Notes: generated by a model not told the origin, from the letters alone. A DNA stretch of 64,000 nt from Rhizobiaceae bacterium (GCA_017644005.1 JAEPMJ010000005.1:124001-188000); one strand, 5' to 3'; positions 52,489-63,494 are shown, counted from the first letter of the stretch. Numbers and translations: made by a program.

Positions 52489-53136
52489 GTGACTCGGCGT
52501 ATCGATACGATGGATGACGTTGCCGACGGCCTGACCGCGCTGTCGGCGATCGACCCGCGCCTCAGATCCGTGATTGCCGGTGCCGGCGATGTGCCGTTAA
52601 GGCGCACGGCCCCCGGTTTCGCCAGCCTGGCCTCGATCATCGTGTCGCAACAGGTCTCGCGGACCAGTGCCGATGCGATCTTCGGTCGACTGGTCAAGCT
52701 CGTCGATCCGTTGGAGGCTGCTAACGTGATCGCGGGCGGCAACGCCCCGCTTGTGGAGGCTGGGCTGTCACGGCCCAAACAAGTGACTTTGCTGGCGGCG
52801 GCGGAGGCCGTGGAGATAGGTGCGCTCGACCTCTACGGCCTGTGCGAAATGGCGCCGCATGCCGCTCTCGGCAAGCTCACTGCGGTTCACGGTATCGGCG
52901 AATGGACGGCCGAGGTCTATCTGCTTTTCGCGGCCGGGCACGCGGATATCTTTCCGGCAAAGGACCTTGCATTGCAGGTGGCGGCGAGCGACCTTCTGGG
53001 TCGCCCGGACCGACTCGATGATCGCGCATTGCGCGCCTTGAGCGAATCATGGGCTCCCTGGCGCGGGGTCGCGGCCAGGCTGCTATGGGCGCATTATCGC
53101 ATGATGAAGGGCCGAGAAGCCGCCCCTGTGGCCTAA
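52489..53136 (+). CDS. DNA-3-methyladenine glycosylase II-type protein (AlkA-like, GTG start)
   Basis: A 215-residue base-excision enzyme. The helix-hairpin-helix motif with glycine-rich hairpin is LTAVHGIGEWTAEVYLL and the catalytic aspartate follows in FPAKDLALQ. It removes alkylated purines from DNA. It is shorter than E. coli AlkA (282), lacking its N-terminal domain, as usual in this order. The GTG at 52489 has GGAG ten bases upstream and gives a family-like start (MTRRIDT); the ATG at 52510 is the alternative. Confidence 0.87.
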   Translation: MTRRIDTMDDVADGLTALSAIDPRLRSVIAGAGDVPLRRTAPGFASLASIIVSQQVSRTSADAIFGRLVKLVDPLEAANVIAGGNAPLVEAGLSRPKQVTLLAAAEAVEIGALDLYGLCEMAPHAALGKLTAVHGIGEWTAEVYLLFAAGHADIFPAKDLALQVAASDLLGRPDRLDDRALRALSESWAPWRGVAARLLWAHYRMMKGREAAPVA

Positions 53137-53262
53137 GTGCCGCTGATTCAACGCGGATTCCCGGCGTTTCAGCGTCACTTTATGTATTTGCCGCTTCACA
53201 TTCCTGTCACGTCCGGCTTACAGTATCCGCGCCGATCGGGACCATCCGAAGGAGATGAGCAA

Positions 53263-53820
53263 GTGACGATCGCGGTCTCGCCGGACGGACTTCCCGCTCT
53301 GGTGCTGAATGCGGATTACCGGCCGTTGAGCTACTACCCGCTGTCGCTGTGGTCGTGGCAGGATGCCATCAAGGCAGTCTTCCTCGACCGCGTGAACATC
53401 GTTGCGGAATACGATCATGCCGTTTCGTCGCCGTCATTCTCGATGAAGCTGCCAAGCGTCATCTGCCTCAAGTCCTTCGTCAAACCGTCGCGCCATCCCG
53501 CTTTCACGCGCTTCAACGTGTTCCTGCGCGACCGGTTTCAGTGCCAGTATTGCGGCACCAGGGACGATCTCACTTTCGACCATGTGGTGCCGCGGCGGTG
53601 TGGTGGCGCAACGACATGGGAAAACGTCGTCGCAGCTTGTTCGAGCTGTAATCTGAAGAAGGGCGGGGAAATGCCAGCGCAGGCCAAGATGTGGCCGGTG
53701 CAGAAGCCTTATCAGCCCACGGTCCACGACCTGCACAACAATGGCCGGCTTTTCCCGCCGAACTACCTTCACGAAAGCTGGATGGACTTCCTCTACTGGG
53801 ATGTCGAACTGGAGCCGTAG
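53263..53820 (+). CDS. HNH endonuclease-domain protein (GTG start)
   Basis: A 185-residue protein with an HNH/McrA-type nuclease fold. Zinc-type CQYCG and CSSC pairs flank the catalytic FDHVVPRRCGG and WENVVAACSSCN. The frame opens at 53137, but a strong GAAGGAGATGAG site precedes the GTG at 53263 and the family start follows (TIAVSPDGLPALVLNADYRPL). Such proteins are very conserved in alphaproteobacteria and are chromosomal rather than part of a restriction cluster; their target is not known. Confidence 0.92.
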   Translation: MTIAVSPDGLPALVLNADYRPLSYYPLSLWSWQDAIKAVFLDRVNIVAEYDHAVSSPSFSMKLPSVICLKSFVKPSRHPAFTRFNVFLRDRFQCQYCGTRDDLTFDHVVPRRCGGATTWENVVAACSSCNLKKGGEMPAQAKMWPVQKPYQPTVHDLHNNGRLFPPNYLHESWMDFLYWDVELEP

Positions 53821-53955
53821 GGCTTAGCGCACTCGTCATTTCCCTGCCCTTGAGGGGAGGGTGACCGGACAAAGTCGGTCGATGATGCGGCGTTCGGCCG
53901 ATGGACTCCCACCCGCCTCGCTTCGCTCGCCGGCCTCCTCGCGAGGGGGAGGTAA
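53821..53955. repeat. Palindrome-rich intergenic element
   Basis: A 135-bp gap filled with nested inverted repeats: CCCTGCCCTTGAGGGGAGGG, GACCG/CGGTC, GCTTCGCTCGCC and CCTCCTCGCGAGGGGGAGG. This composition is typical of dispersed palindromic intergenic elements (RIME-like) in rhizobial genomes, placed between convergent genes, here the HNH and ArsR genes. A second copy was not seen inside this window, so the repeat status is inferred. Confidence 0.6.
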
Positions 53956-53960
53956 AGCGC

Positions 53961-54224
53961 TCAAACCTCCCAGAACTGATCGAGCCAGATGTTGAGGCTG
54001 AGGAAGCCGCCAGGATCAATGGCGTAGATGCGTTTGGTGCCTTCGGCGCTGACGCTGACCATTCCTGCCTCAAGCAGCACTTTCAGGTGCTGGGATACGG
54101 CGGGACGCGACACATCGAGCCCCGATGCAAGCTCGCTGACGCTTTTGGGTCCGCGCCGAAGCTCCTCCAGCACGTAGCGCCGGTTGCCGTCTGCGATAGC
54201 CGTGAATGGGTCAGGGTTGGGCAT
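53961..54224 (-). CDS. ArsR-family winged-helix regulator
   Basis: An 87-residue regulator made of one winged helix-turn-helix: helix 2-turn-helix 3 in SVSELASGLDVSRPAVSQHLKVL, followed by a beta-wing. No metal-binding cysteine pair is visible, so it is not a classic metal sensor. In many genomes this subgroup is paired with an SRPBCC/AHSA1-domain protein, but no such neighbour occurs here. It sits 45 bp upstream of the MFS gene's end and shares its strand. Confidence 0.87.
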   Translation of the reverse strand: MPNPDPFTAIADGNRRYVLEELRRGPKSVSELASGLDVSRPAVSQHLKVLLEAGMVSVSAEGTKRIYAIDPGGFLSLNIWLDQFWEV

Positions 54225-54269
54225 GCCCCATTCTTAGGCGGGCGGCGCAAAAGCTCAATGGTGTCCTGC

Positions 54270-55517
54270 CTATTCCTCGGTCTCGGTGTCGCTGCGCGGA
54301 TCGAGCATCACCGCATTCTGCGTGACCGCGCGCTCTGCCGGCAAGGTCTTGAAGGCTTCGCGTTCGTCGATCGGCACCGGCGCGCGACGTGAAATACGAA
54401 GCATCGCATAGCCCGCCAGGGTGAGGTGCGCCCAGGCAGTGGCAAGGAAGATGCCTTCGGAGCTGACATAGTCCATCAGCGGCGCTGCAACCAGCGGGCC
54501 GATCATCGTGCCGCCGCCATAGAGCAGCAGCAAACCACCGGAGACCTTCACGAAATCCTCGGCCGGAGCGTGGTCGTTGGCGTGTGCGACGGCGATCGAA
54601 TAGAGGATGTATGCCATCGCGCCGTACAGCGCGGTCATGGTCAGGATAACCGTTCCCGATGTCGGCGCGATGAGTACGATCAGGATGGCGAAGCCGGCGG
54701 CGCCGGCGGCAGCTCCGGCGAGCACGTAGCGACGGTCGGTGCGGTCGGAAAGGCGACCGGCCGGAAGCTGTGTCACGGCGCCTGCAACCACGACTAGGCT
54801 CATCATCAGCGCGATTTCCGCCGTCGAGATGCCGGCGCGGGCGCCGTAGACTGCACCAAGCGTGCCCCAGGCGCCGTTAGCGACGCCGACGAGCAGACAG
54901 GCTGCAAATGCGATCGGAGAATTGCGGTAGAGCGCCGGCAGGTCGAGCGAAACTTCCGCCAGCGGCTTGGGCGTCACGGCGGTCGAAACAGCGGTCGGGA
55001 TCAGCGACAGGCAGAACAGGATGCCAGTCATCATGAACAGCGTTGCAGTGGTCACGTCGCCGGCCGCGACGGTCAGCTGTCCGCCCATGATCGCCCCGTA
55101 GGTGACCATCATGTAGAGCCCGAAGACGGTGCCGCGGGTTTCGTTTGTCGAGCGCTCGTTGAGCCAACTTTCGATGATCATGAAGGCGCCTGCCATGACG
55201 AAGCCCGTGAGCACGCGCAGGCCGATCCAGACCAGTTCGCCGACAAGCAGTCCGGAAAGCAGCGCGATGATCGCACCCGAGGCTGCGAACGCTCCAAAGG
55301 AGCGAACATGTCCAACGCGCTTCACCAGGCGCGGCGCCAGGAAACAGCCGGCGACAAAGCCGAGCGACCATGCGGTTCCGAGCAGGCCGAGAGTGGTGGT
55401 CGAAAATCCCTCCGCCTGGCCGCGCAACGGCAGAAGCAGGCCATGAAGGCCAGAGCCAGCCAGCAGAAAGGCGGTGCCCAGAAGGAGTGCCAGAATCGAG
55501 CCGAAGGTCGAGAACAT
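54270..55517 (-). CDS. Major facilitator transporter (YcaD-like)
   Basis: A 415-residue MFS protein with twelve predicted membrane segments. It has the loop 2-3 sequence FLAPRLVKRVGHVRSF and a second copy LPAGRLSDRTDRRYVL between segments 8 and 9. It resembles YcaD-type exporters whose substrates are unknown. The C-terminal tail is acidic. DUF1192 lies upstream on the same strand. Confidence 0.91.
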   Translation of the reverse strand: MFSTFGSILALLLGTAFLLAGSGLHGLLLPLRGQAEGFSTTTLGLLGTAWSLGFVAGCFLAPRLVKRVGHVRSFGAFAASGAIIALLSGLLVGELVWIGLRVLTGFVMAGAFMIIESWLNERSTNETRGTVFGLYMMVTYGAIMGGQLTVAAGDVTTATLFMMTGILFCLSLIPTAVSTAVTPKPLAEVSLDLPALYRNSPIAFAACLLVGVANGAWGTLGAVYGARAGISTAEIALMMSLVVVAGAVTQLPAGRLSDRTDRRYVLAGAAAGAAGFAILIVLIAPTSGTVILTMTALYGAMAYILYSIAVAHANDHAPAEDFVKVSGGLLLLYGGGTMIGPLVAAPLMDYVSSEGIFLATAWAHLTLAGYAMLRISRRAPVPIDEREAFKTLPAERAVTQNAVMLDPRSDTETEE

Positions 55518-55552
55518 GCGGATTTTCTACCGGTTTCTAAAAGTGATCTGTG

Positions 55553-55744
55553 TTAGCGCCGGAACAGCGCGTCAGCCGCCGCCTTGGTGGCGCCCTTCTG
55601 CGAAAGCTCCTGCTCAAGTCGTGAGACTTCCTGTTTCAGGACTTCGATGCGGGCGTGAAGCTCGTCGACAGACAGAAGTGACAAATCCTGTCCGATTTCA
55701 TGCGCCCTGGCTCGTTTCAGCGGTTCCTCGTCTATGAAGGCCAT
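55553..55744 (-). CDS. DUF1192 small protein
   Basis: A 63-residue, charged, mostly helical protein. It has the DUF1192 pattern LKRARAHEIGQDLSLLSVDELHARIEVLKQEVSRLEQEL, which is probably a coiled coil in the second half. The ATG at 55744 was chosen over one at 55822. It is divergent from the quinone oxidoreductase gene, a conserved arrangement in rhizobia. Function unknown. Confidence 0.88.
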   Translation of the reverse strand: MAFIDEEPLKRARAHEIGQDLSLLSVDELHARIEVLKQEVSRLEQELSQKGATKAAADALFRR

Positions 55745-55850
55745 GGCTGTCTCCTGCGTTCCTCGCGGCTCTGTTTGCCTAGGTTGCCTGCAAAGGTACA
55801 TAGTCCTGGCGGCTTGATGCAATGCAGGTTTCGAATCAGAAGGAGCGCAG

Positions 55851-56861
55851 ATGCCAGCATCTCATAAACTGCCGGAGAAAATGATGGCGATCGCGATAAG
55901 CGAGCCAGGCGGTCCGATGGTGCTGAGGCCGGAGAAGCGGGACGTGCCCGTGCCGGGTGCCGGCGAAATACTGATCAGGGTGAAGGCCGCGGGCGTCAAC
56001 CGGCCGGATGTAGCGCAACGCATGGGCGCTTATCCTCCTCCGCCGGGGGCCTCCGATCTGCCGGGGCTGGAGGCAGCCGGCGAGGTGGCGGCACTGGGCG
56101 AGGGCGTGACGCGATGGCAGCCGGGAGATCTCGTGACCGCGCTCACACCGGGCGGTGCCTATGCCGAGTTCTGTCTGACGCATGAAAGCAATGCGCTGCC
56201 GGTGCCACGCGGATTTGCGATCACGGAAGCCGCCGCGGTCCCGGAAACCTATTTCACGGTCTGGCACAACGTGTTCGAACGCGGGGCACTGAAGCCTGGC
56301 GAGACGCTCCTTGTCCATGGCGGAAGCTCCGGCATCGGCACCACGGCAATTCAGCTCGCTACTGCTTTCGGGTCGAAGGTCATCGCGACAGCAGGCAGCG
56401 CCGACAAATGCCAGGCCTGTCTCGATCTCGGAGCCGTGAGGGCAGTGAATTACCGAGAGGATGACTTCGTCGATGTCGTGAAGGAGGAGACCGGCGGCAC
56501 GGGCGCCAATGTCATTCTCGACATGGTCGGCGGAAGTTATGTGGCGCGCAACTACCGAGCCGCGGCGGTGGACGGGCGCATCGTGCAGATCGCAACGCTT
56601 GGCGGTGCGGAAGCGGAGACAAATTTCTCCATGCTTATGGCAAAGCGGCTCACCCACACCGGTTCCACACTTCGGCCCCGCACGGTCGAGTTCAAGGGGC
56701 AAATCGCTGCGGCATTGCGCGCTAAGGTGTGGCCGCTTCTGGAAGAGCGCCGCGTGGCGCCGGTGATGGACATGATCTTCCCGCTCAAGGAAGCCTGGCG
56801 CGCGCATGAGCGCATGGAAGGCAGCGATCATATCGGCAAGATCGTGCTGGATGTGGGTTAG
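55851..56861 (+). CDS. NAD(P)H quinone oxidoreductase (PIG3/zeta-crystallin family)
   Basis: A 336-residue zinc-free medium-chain reductase. The N-terminal catalytic domain has VKAAGVNRPDVAQRMG and the cofactor domain has VHGGSSGIGTTAIQLA. The substrate is likely a quinone. An alternative ATG lies ten residues in (residue 11 or 12, MMAIAISEPGG). GGAG precedes the ATG at 55851. No metal-binding cysteines of the alcohol dehydrogenase type are visible. Confidence 0.92.
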   Translation: MPASHKLPEKMMAIAISEPGGPMVLRPEKRDVPVPGAGEILIRVKAAGVNRPDVAQRMGAYPPPPGASDLPGLEAAGEVAALGEGVTRWQPGDLVTALTPGGAYAEFCLTHESNALPVPRGFAITEAAAVPETYFTVWHNVFERGALKPGETLLVHGGSSGIGTTAIQLATAFGSKVIATAGSADKCQACLDLGAVRAVNYREDDFVDVVKEETGGTGANVILDMVGGSYVARNYRAAAVDGRIVQIATLGGAEAETNFSMLMAKRLTHTGSTLRPRTVEFKGQIAAALRAKVWPLLEERRVAPVMDMIFPLKEAWRAHERMEGSDHIGKIVLDVG

Positions 56862-56998
56862 ACGGAAATTCGGCTGTTGCCCGCAAGAATTCTTGCTCCA
56901 GCCATGCAAGACCGTTATATAGCGCCCATTCCCACAGATTTGGTGGCATGAACCACCGCCCGCGCCAGGGACGCGGGCGAAGAAGAGGATTCGTATAC

Positions 56999-57703
56999 AT
57001 GGCCAATACGCTGCTGATGCCCAAGGCGACCGCTGTATGGCTGGTCGACAACACGGCGCTTTCGTTCGAGCAGATAGCACAGTTCTGCAAGCTGCATCCG
57101 CTTGAGGTGGGCGCTATCGCCGACGGCGATTCCGCGCAAGGCATCAAGGGTATGGACCCGATCATGACCGGTCAGCTCAGCCGCGACGAAATCGAAAAAG
57201 GCGAAGCCGATCCCGATTACCGGCTCAAGCTATCGGAGCCGAAAGTGAGGGTGCCTGAATCAAAGCGCAAGGCGCCGCGCTATACGCCGGTATCCAAGCG
57301 GCAGGACCGTCCCAATGCGATCCTTTGGCTGGTGCGCAATCATCCGGAACTCAAGGACGCGCAGATTTCGCGGCTGGTCGGAACGACCAAGGCGACCATC
57401 GAGCAGATACGCAACCGCACGCACTGGAATTCGTCCAATCTGGTGCCGATGGACCCGGTGACGCTGGGACTGTGCACGCAGATCGATCTCGACATGGAAG
57501 TGCAGAAGGCCGACCGTGGCCGCGATCACACGGCGGTGCCGTCGGGCGATACGCTGCTGCCTGCGTCCGAAACCGAAACGCTCAATCCGGAAACGGCCGC
57601 ACCCGCAGAGCCTGAAGAAGAGGAACTCGACGCCAGCAAGGTTTTCGCAAAACTCTCGTCGCTGAAATCCTCTGAAACCGAGGATGACGAAAACAAGGGC
57701 TGA
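56999..57703 (+). CDS. trcR: Cell-cycle transcriptional regulator TrcR (DUF1013)
   Basis: A 234-residue protein of the DUF1013 family, conserved in nearly all alphaproteobacteria and shown in rhizobia to affect cell-cycle gene transcription. The N-terminal section has MPKATAVWLVDNTALSFEQIAQFCKLHPLEV and the centre has a helix-turn-helix-like KDAQISRLVGTTKATIEQI. The C-terminal tail is acidic and low-complexity. The ATG at 56999 has AAGAGGA upstream. Monocistronic by appearance. Confidence 0.92.
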   Translation: MANTLLMPKATAVWLVDNTALSFEQIAQFCKLHPLEVGAIADGDSAQGIKGMDPIMTGQLSRDEIEKGEADPDYRLKLSEPKVRVPESKRKAPRYTPVSKRQDRPNAILWLVRNHPELKDAQISRLVGTTKATIEQIRNRTHWNSSNLVPMDPVTLGLCTQIDLDMEVQKADRGRDHTAVPSGDTLLPASETETLNPETAAPAEPEEEELDASKVFAKLSSLKSSETEDDENKG

Positions 57704-57760
57704 CGCAGCTGTCCCGCCGGTAACTTCGGCGCCTACGCGGCGAGTTCAGGAGATTTGCCG

Positions 57761-58453
57761 CTAGCGCCGCAGTCCGCGGGTTTCGAAATCGCGGTAGAAA
57801 TCTGCCAGCTGCTTGCCTCGTTCAGGTTTGAATTTGCGCCCGGCGTCACGGATCTCGACAATCCGGTCGATTCGGAATGCGCGGAAATTCTCGCGCATTT
57901 CGCACCAGGCCACCAAGGTCCAGACCTTGCCCCAGAACCACAGGCCGAGCGGTCGAACATCGCGCTCGGTGCCGCGGCCTGCCTCGTCGGAATAAGCGAA
58001 ATTGAGAACGTTTCGAGTCTCGATCGCACGCTCCAGCCGGTCGAGCGCTATACGGGCGTCTTCACTGATCACCCAGTCCGGCATGTGGATTTCCGTGCGT
58101 GCGACGCGGGCTTTTTCTGCGTCGGGCAATACGGCGCTGATCTTGATCAGCGCTTCCTCGGCAGCGCGCGCCATCGTGGCACCGCCGAAGGCTCTAACCA
58201 TGCGTGCACCAGCAACGAGGGCGACTATTTCATCACGCGTGAACATCAATGGCGGCAGGTCGAAACCTTCTCGCAACAGGTAGCCGACGCCGGCTTCGCC
58301 GTCGATCGGCACGCCGGACGACTGCAGGTCGGCGATATCGCGATAGATGGTGCGCTCAGACACTTCGAGCCGTTCACCCAGTATACGCGCGGTGACGAGG
58401 CGACCGCCGCGCAACTGCTGAACGATCTGAAACAGACGGTCGGCGCGCCTCAT
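57761..58453 (-). CDS. HTH/WYL-domain transcriptional regulator (YafY-like)
   Basis: A 230-residue regulator with an N-terminal DeoR-type helix-turn-helix (VTARILGERLEVSERTIYRDIADLQ) and a C-terminal WYL domain, which binds nucleotides or other ligands. The WYL-type strand is in LNFAYSDEAGRGTER and DVRPLGLWFWGKVWTLVAWCEMR. The ATG at 58453 was chosen over the 58585 frame start. It is downstream of a VOC gene on the same strand, a common pairing for YafY-type regulators. Confidence 0.9.
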   Translation of the reverse strand: MRRADRLFQIVQQLRGGRLVTARILGERLEVSERTIYRDIADLQSSGVPIDGEAGVGYLLREGFDLPPLMFTRDEIVALVAGARMVRAFGGATMARAAEEALIKISAVLPDAEKARVARTEIHMPDWVISEDARIALDRLERAIETRNVLNFAYSDEAGRGTERDVRPLGLWFWGKVWTLVAWCEMRENFRAFRIDRIVEIRDAGRKFKPERGKQLADFYRDFETRGLRR

Positions 58454-58539
58454 AACAGGCCACCGGCAACATGCGCCGGCAGGCGAACCGCGCAGGTTCG
58501 CTCCGCCAAACAAGCTGGGATCGAAACGGTGTTCATGCC

Positions 58540-58911
58540 TTATTCCGAAAATACGCCGATGCTGTTGCCATCGGGATCGAGGCAATAGACGAAGCGGCCG
58601 GCCGGTATCTCGACAACTGGGCTCACTACCTCGCCACCATTGGCCCTGACCCGCTCCATCGCGGCATCAATTGAATCGACCGCCAGATGCACGGTTGACC
58701 CTGCGCCGCGTGGTGCCGGCTTGCCGGGATAGATGTTACCGGCGATAGACTCCGAATCCCTGGCTGCAAATATCGACATCGGATTGGGGCCGCCGTCCTG
58801 GTCTTTGAGTTCATTGCCGACAACCGCGGAATAAAACGCCTTGGCGCGCGCCATGTCGGAAACCGGGATCTCGGCCCACACGACGGCATTTTGAGGAATG
58901 AAACCTGCCAT
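58540..58911 (-). CDS. VOC-family protein
   Basis: A 123-residue single-module glyoxalase/bleomycin-resistance/dioxygenase-fold protein. Typical parts are WAEIPVSDMARAKAFYSAVVG near the N-terminus, STVHLAVDSIDAAMERVRANGG and FVYCLDPDGNSIGVFSE at the end. It has one possible metal residue set but the substrate is unknown. Directly upstream of the WYL regulator and probably under its control. Confidence 0.89.
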   Translation of the reverse strand: MAGFIPQNAVVWAEIPVSDMARAKAFYSAVVGNELKDQDGGPNPMSIFAARDSESIAGNIYPGKPAPRGAGSTVHLAVDSIDAAMERVRANGGEVVSPVVEIPAGRFVYCLDPDGNSIGVFSE

Positions 58912-58961
58912 GATCGTACCTTTCTTTTGGGAGAAATGTCAGGGGAGGATGCGCGCCAAGC

Positions 58962-59126
58962 CTAGTCAGTACCCGAAAAACGTCCGCTGTCGGGCCAGCC
59001 TATATCTTTGCGCAGACGCGCAGGCAGCCCGTTGAGGACACGCTCCGAGTGCTTGCGGCGCAGGCTTTCGCGATAGATGCGGACACTCTCGTACAAGACT
59101 GCGAGCGCTGAGCCGTGACCGGACAT
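58962..59126 (-). CDS. DUF1127 small protein
   Basis: A 54-residue basic protein ending in the DUF1127 motif LNGLPARLRKDIGWPDSGRF. In alphaproteobacteria such small Arg-rich proteins bind RNA or act in phosphate and carbon metabolism. The ATG at 59126 follows GGAAAACACG. It is preceded by a perfect 22-bp palindrome that may control it. The promoter region is 204 bp long. Confidence 0.87.
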   Translation of the reverse strand: MSGHGSALAVLYESVRIYRESLRRKHSERVLNGLPARLRKDIGWPDSGRFSGTD

Positions 59127-59173
59127 GACGTGTTTTCCTTCGTTCTTTCGACGAAGACATAATCGCACATGCC

Positions 59174-59195
59174 TCCTGACAGCCTACTGTCAGGA
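59174..59195. promoter_or_regulatory. Perfect inverted repeat upstream of the DUF1127 gene
   Basis: Arms TCCTGACAG and CTGTCAGGA are 9-nt perfect inverses with a 4-nt centre. It lies 48 bp before the DUF1127 ATG, so it could be an operator. No T run follows, which argues against a terminator. The binding protein is unknown. Confidence 0.5.
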
Positions 59196-59330
59196 TCAGA
59201 TGCCGCTGCGCGAGGTATGCCGGGCGCTGTCGCTCCTGGAGACGCCCCGGTATCGCCCCAGGCCATGATTTGCGAGAAGGGGACGAGGCGCGCGTGGCTG
59301 GGAAACGACATCCTGCCGGTGACGGCGTGG

Positions 59331-60122
59331 CTATTTCTCGGGCTTTACCGCAACGGTGTAGTTGAGGGGCAGCCGACCGCCGTCGGCGTAGATCGTCTGG
59401 CCGGTGATGTAGCTGGCTTCGTCGGAAGCGAGGAAGGCAGCGATGGATGCGATCTCCGACGGCTCACCGACGCGGCCGAGCGGCGTGCGCGATAGCAGCC
59501 TCGTCCGCGATGCCGGATCGTCATTCACGTTGGCAAGCATGTCGGTCATGATCGAGCCGGGACCAATCGCGTTGACCCGTATCCCATGTTGCGCCAGCGA
59601 CAGCGCCATCACCCGAGTCAGCTGACTTACGCCGCCCTTGGAAATCGAATAGGGCACCTGGTCGGGGATCGCCAAAGTCGCGTTTACCGAAGACATGTTG
59701 ATAATGCTGCCCGCTGCGCCGCCTTGTTCCACCTTTTCGACCATGAACTTTGCGACGGCCTGACCGGTGAGAAAACTGCCCTTCAGATTGACGCGCAGCA
59801 CGCGATCGAAATCCTCTTCCGTCAAGTCCAGGAATTCGGCCCGATGGACAATGCCGGCATTGTTCACCAGAACATCGATGTCGCCGTACGTGTCGATGGT
59901 GGCGGCCACCAGGTTGTGCACGTCGAGCCGGCGGCCGACATCGGCCTTGATGAACCGGCAATCGCCGAGTTTTTCCAGATTGGAGAGGGCGTTGGCGCCT
60001 TTGTCGCTGTTGATGTCTGCAAATACGACCCTGGCTCCGTCGCGCAGGAACCGTTCAGCGATTGCGTAGCCAATGCCGCCGGCTCCACCGGTTATGATCG
60101 CGATTTTGCCGTCCAGTGCCAT
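59331..60122 (-). CDS. Short-chain dehydrogenase/reductase (classical SDR)
   Basis: A 263-residue classical SDR. The cofactor motif TGGAGGIG is at residues 10-17, the downstream acidic residue is in VVFADINSD and favours NAD(H), NNAG is intact, and the catalytic Ser/Tyr/Lys are in NMSSVNA and YSISKGG. It resembles glucose 1-dehydrogenase-type enzymes, but the substrate is not clear. The ATG at 60122 was chosen; the open frame to 60266 would overlap the YegD-like gene. It is downstream of that gene on the same strand. Confidence 0.91.
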   Translation of the reverse strand: MALDGKIAIITGGAGGIGYAIAERFLRDGARVVFADINSDKGANALSNLEKLGDCRFIKADVGRRLDVHNLVAATIDTYGDIDVLVNNAGIVHRAEFLDLTEEDFDRVLRVNLKGSFLTGQAVAKFMVEKVEQGGAAGSIINMSSVNATLAIPDQVPYSISKGGVSQLTRVMALSLAQHGIRVNAIGPGSIMTDMLANVNDDPASRTRLLSRTPLGRVGEPSEIASIAAFLASDEASYITGQTIYADGGRLPLNYTVAVKPEK

Positions 60123-60174
60123 AAGCAACTCCCGTTTTCGGAATCGCTGGCATAGGCCCGCTGGCAGCGAGCGG

Positions 60175-61446
60175 TCAACAGCCGGCGTGTCCGAAGCGGC
60201 GCCGGGCATCCAGCGCCAGCCCCATTCCGACCGAACCGAATTGGTCCGACGCGGGCGTCTGCGCATGCGGAAACCGCGCCGTCGCGGCGGCCTGGACGAG
60301 TGGAACCTGTGCGCCGCCGCCGGTGAGGATCACGGTTTCGATGTCACGGGCTTCCACACCGGCAAGTCGCAGTACCTTACCGATTGCGCTATCGATACGC
60401 TGGACCAGTTCATGCGCAGTCGCTTCGAACTCGGTTCGCGTGACCGGGTGAATGAAGTCCAGCCCGGGTTCGGAAAAGTGAATTTCGGTCGCCGGTGCGT
60501 CGGTCAGCGCAATCTTGGCGGCCTCGATATGTGCTGCGAGGCGGTGGCCGGAGCGGTGTTCGAGCAAGTGCAGGTACCGTTCAAGCTTGGCCGGTTCCGC
60601 CGCTTCACGCATCAAGGAACGGATGTCACGCAACGTCGCACCGGTATAAAGCCGGTTGATCCTGTGCCATGTCGCCATGTCGTTGAAGTACCAGACCGGC
60701 AGGTGCCGCTTGCCGTCGAGCGTGCGGGTGCCAAGCCCGAAATGCGGCATCACATGCGCGATGCTGAGCTGCCGGTCGAAGTCCGTGCCGCCGACATGAA
60801 CCCCTGACGTGCCCAGAATATCGCCCGCGCGGTCCACATTGCGGGCGCGCTGGGGCGAGAGCCGCAGGATGGAAAAATCCGACGTGCCGCCGCCGATGTC
60901 GACCACAAGCGCAAGGGTTTCGTCGGAGAGCATGTGTTCGATGTGAAGGGCAGCGGCCACGGGTTCGAACTGGAATTCCACATGGCCGAAACCTTCGGCA
61001 TGTGCCGCGGTTTCCAGCTGGTCCTGCGCGCGGCGGTCTGCCGCGTCGTCGTCATCGACGAAACGCACCGGGCGCCCGAAGACCACCTTCCGGGGCACTT
61101 CCCCGTGAGCGGCTTCGATACGGCGGCGCAGATGGCCGAGAAAGCGGCCGATAATGCGCTGGAAAGTCAGCCGGTCGCGCCCAACCAATGTTGTCTCTTC
61201 CATCAAGCCGGTGCCCAGGATCGATTTGAGCGCGCGCATGAATCGGCCTTCGGCGCTGTTCATGTAGCGGGAGACTGAGTCTCGCCCGAAAGACACGCCG
61301 CCGCCGTCAAGGCTGAAGAACAGGGCGGACGGTATCGTGCCTTCCTCGCCTTCCAGCGGCACAAGCGCGGGTGCCCCGCCTTCTTCACAAACACCGACAG
61401 TGGAGTTGGTGGTGCCGAAATCGACACCGCAATAGAGGGCTGACAT
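60175..61446 (-). CDS. Hsp70-family protein (YegD-like)
   Basis: A 423-residue Hsp70 homologue lacking the canonical C-terminal substrate domain, as in E. coli YegD. ATP-binding segments are GVDFGTTNSTVG near residues 7-18, VVDIGGGTSDFSI and ILTGGGAQVPLV. The length and the missing C-terminal lid suggest a specialised ATPase. The ATG at 61446 (MSALYCGVDFG) was used. It lies 107 bp downstream of prpE on the same strand. Confidence 0.91.
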   Translation of the reverse strand: MSALYCGVDFGTTNSTVGVCEEGGAPALVPLEGEEGTIPSALFFSLDGGGVSFGRDSVSRYMNSAEGRFMRALKSILGTGLMEETTLVGRDRLTFQRIIGRFLGHLRRRIEAAHGEVPRKVVFGRPVRFVDDDDAADRRAQDQLETAAHAEGFGHVEFQFEPVAAALHIEHMLSDETLALVVDIGGGTSDFSILRLSPQRARNVDRAGDILGTSGVHVGGTDFDRQLSIAHVMPHFGLGTRTLDGKRHLPVWYFNDMATWHRINRLYTGATLRDIRSLMREAAEPAKLERYLHLLEHRSGHRLAAHIEAAKIALTDAPATEIHFSEPGLDFIHPVTRTEFEATAHELVQRIDSAIGKVLRLAGVEARDIETVILTGGGAQVPLVQAAATARFPHAQTPASDQFGSVGMGLALDARRRFGHAGC

Positions 61447-61553
61447 TGCCGACTCTCGCAATGCTGTGCACGGCGCAGACTTGCGCCCCGCAGGACGAGG
61501 GAACGAGGAAAAAGGGAGAGCCCTCTACAGCAATCCGCAGCGGGAGGGAAGCC

Positions 61554-63494
<1,941 letters not shown>

